Positions 63,838-64,000 of a stretch of 64,000 bases of DNA are shown here, piece by piece. The stretch comes from Smallanthus sonchifolius (lineage: Eukaryota; Streptophyta; Magnoliopsida; Asterales; Asteraceae), in assembly GCA_023525975.1 (NCBI GenBank), contig CM042021.1, positions 78,871,501-78,935,500 on the forward strand, read 5' to 3'. The position numbers and the translations under genes were made by a program. The stretch's first letter is position 1. Every line of letters starts with the position of its first letter. The notes below the pieces were generated by a model. It was given only the letters and a program-made list of their open reading frames with translations. It searched no databases and was not told where the DNA came from.

Positions 63838-64000
63838 TCAGTTCTTGTCACTCTGACTTGGTGTGTTTGTAAACAATGACGGGTACTTGGATTTCATTTT
63901 ATCTTCCCGCTCCCACGTATACTCGGGGCCGCGCTTTGAATTCCAACGTACCTTGACCAGCTTAACACGGCTGCGCCTTGTTCTCTGAACCTTCCAATCT
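63838..64000 (-). CDS. pol: pol C-terminus of element E (partial)
   Basis: The last 53 or so codons on the minus strand match the end of element C pol (WNSKRGPEYTWERED..., stop TGA at 63838-63840). This is the chromodomain-like tail. No stop or frameshift is seen in this short piece; the rest lies outside the window. Confidence 0.82.
   Translation of the reverse strand, partial: DWKVQRTRRSRVKLVKVRWNSKRGPEYTWEREDKMKSKYPSLFTNTPSQSDKN

Larger units (their letters stand above)
61100..64000 (-). mobile_element. Element E: inverted C-family gypsy copy (partial)
   Basis: Inserted in the D LTR. LTR 61100-63802 (2703 bp) is the reverse of the C-family LTR with diverged arrays (61470-61830 and 62484-62810). 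A polypurine tract (63803-63816) and the pol end follow. The element leaves the window, so its target duplication cannot be checked. Confidence 0.9.

Overview
The window looks like plant nuclear repeat-rich DNA, most plausibly from a eudicot and probably Asteraceae. That placement is an inference from the style of the SIRE-like copia and Tekay-like gypsy elements, not from any host gene. I see no convincing host protein gene, rRNA, functional tRNA or CRISPR array. Nearly every base belongs to LTR retrotransposons inserted into one another.

Layout. Element A is a decayed Ty3/gypsy element on the + strand (5' LTR 1-1306, gag from 1817). It is split at 2244/2245 by element B and resumes at 42797, ending in a truncated 3' LTR at 44160. 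Element B (2245-42796, minus strand, target duplication AATAC) is a non-autonomous gypsy element with about 2.85 kb LTRs; a 264-bp stub of an extra LTR unit sits at its left edge. Its first LTR (2509-16763) is interrupted by a young SIRE-like copia element, copia-1 (3905-15304, minus, GTTTA). Its second LTR (19998-42796) is interrupted by a Tekay-like gypsy element, C (20279-40234, plus, ACAGG). C is itself interrupted by a second, rearranged SIRE-like element, copia-2 (23167-32311, plus, GCCCG). This gives four nesting levels with readable target duplications at three of them.

From 44161 to 47425 lie remnants of an Athila/Tat-type primer-binding region and a decayed gene of the plant 'putative gypsy-type transposon' family. 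From 47426 onward is a third Tekay-like element, D (minus strand). Its pol is interrupted by a hAT-type MITE (52693-53281). Its right LTR is interrupted by a 3.16-kb solo LTR, F (57160-60315, CAAAA), and by element E, an inverted C-family copy (61100 to beyond 64000).

How the parts work. The gypsy elements use gag, protease, RT, RNase H, integrase and a C-terminal chromodomain-like tail. The copia elements use gag, protease, integrase, RT and RNase H, then a very long additional ORF before the 3' LTR. All pol genes here are broken by stops, frameshifts or deletions, many of them C-to-T type.

The most interesting signals are shared architectures that standard annotation does not name. (1) The giant LTRs of B, C, D, E and F all share CTCACCAAC followed 36-39 nt later by CAG, downstream of a GTAA donor, which suggests a 1.5-2 kb intron inside the LTR. 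(2) B, C and D each carry an ORF upstream of gag that ends in a hydrophobic, tail-anchor-like helix. (3) C and D share a short phase-1 intron at the same place in gag. (4) Several unrelated LTR families carry arrays of short perfect hairpins. In copia-2 the same hairpins sit with a TATA-like box and a 5'UTR intron in front of the additional ORF, like a second promoter. (5) tRNA-like box A/box B sequences lie inside the LTRs of B and D.
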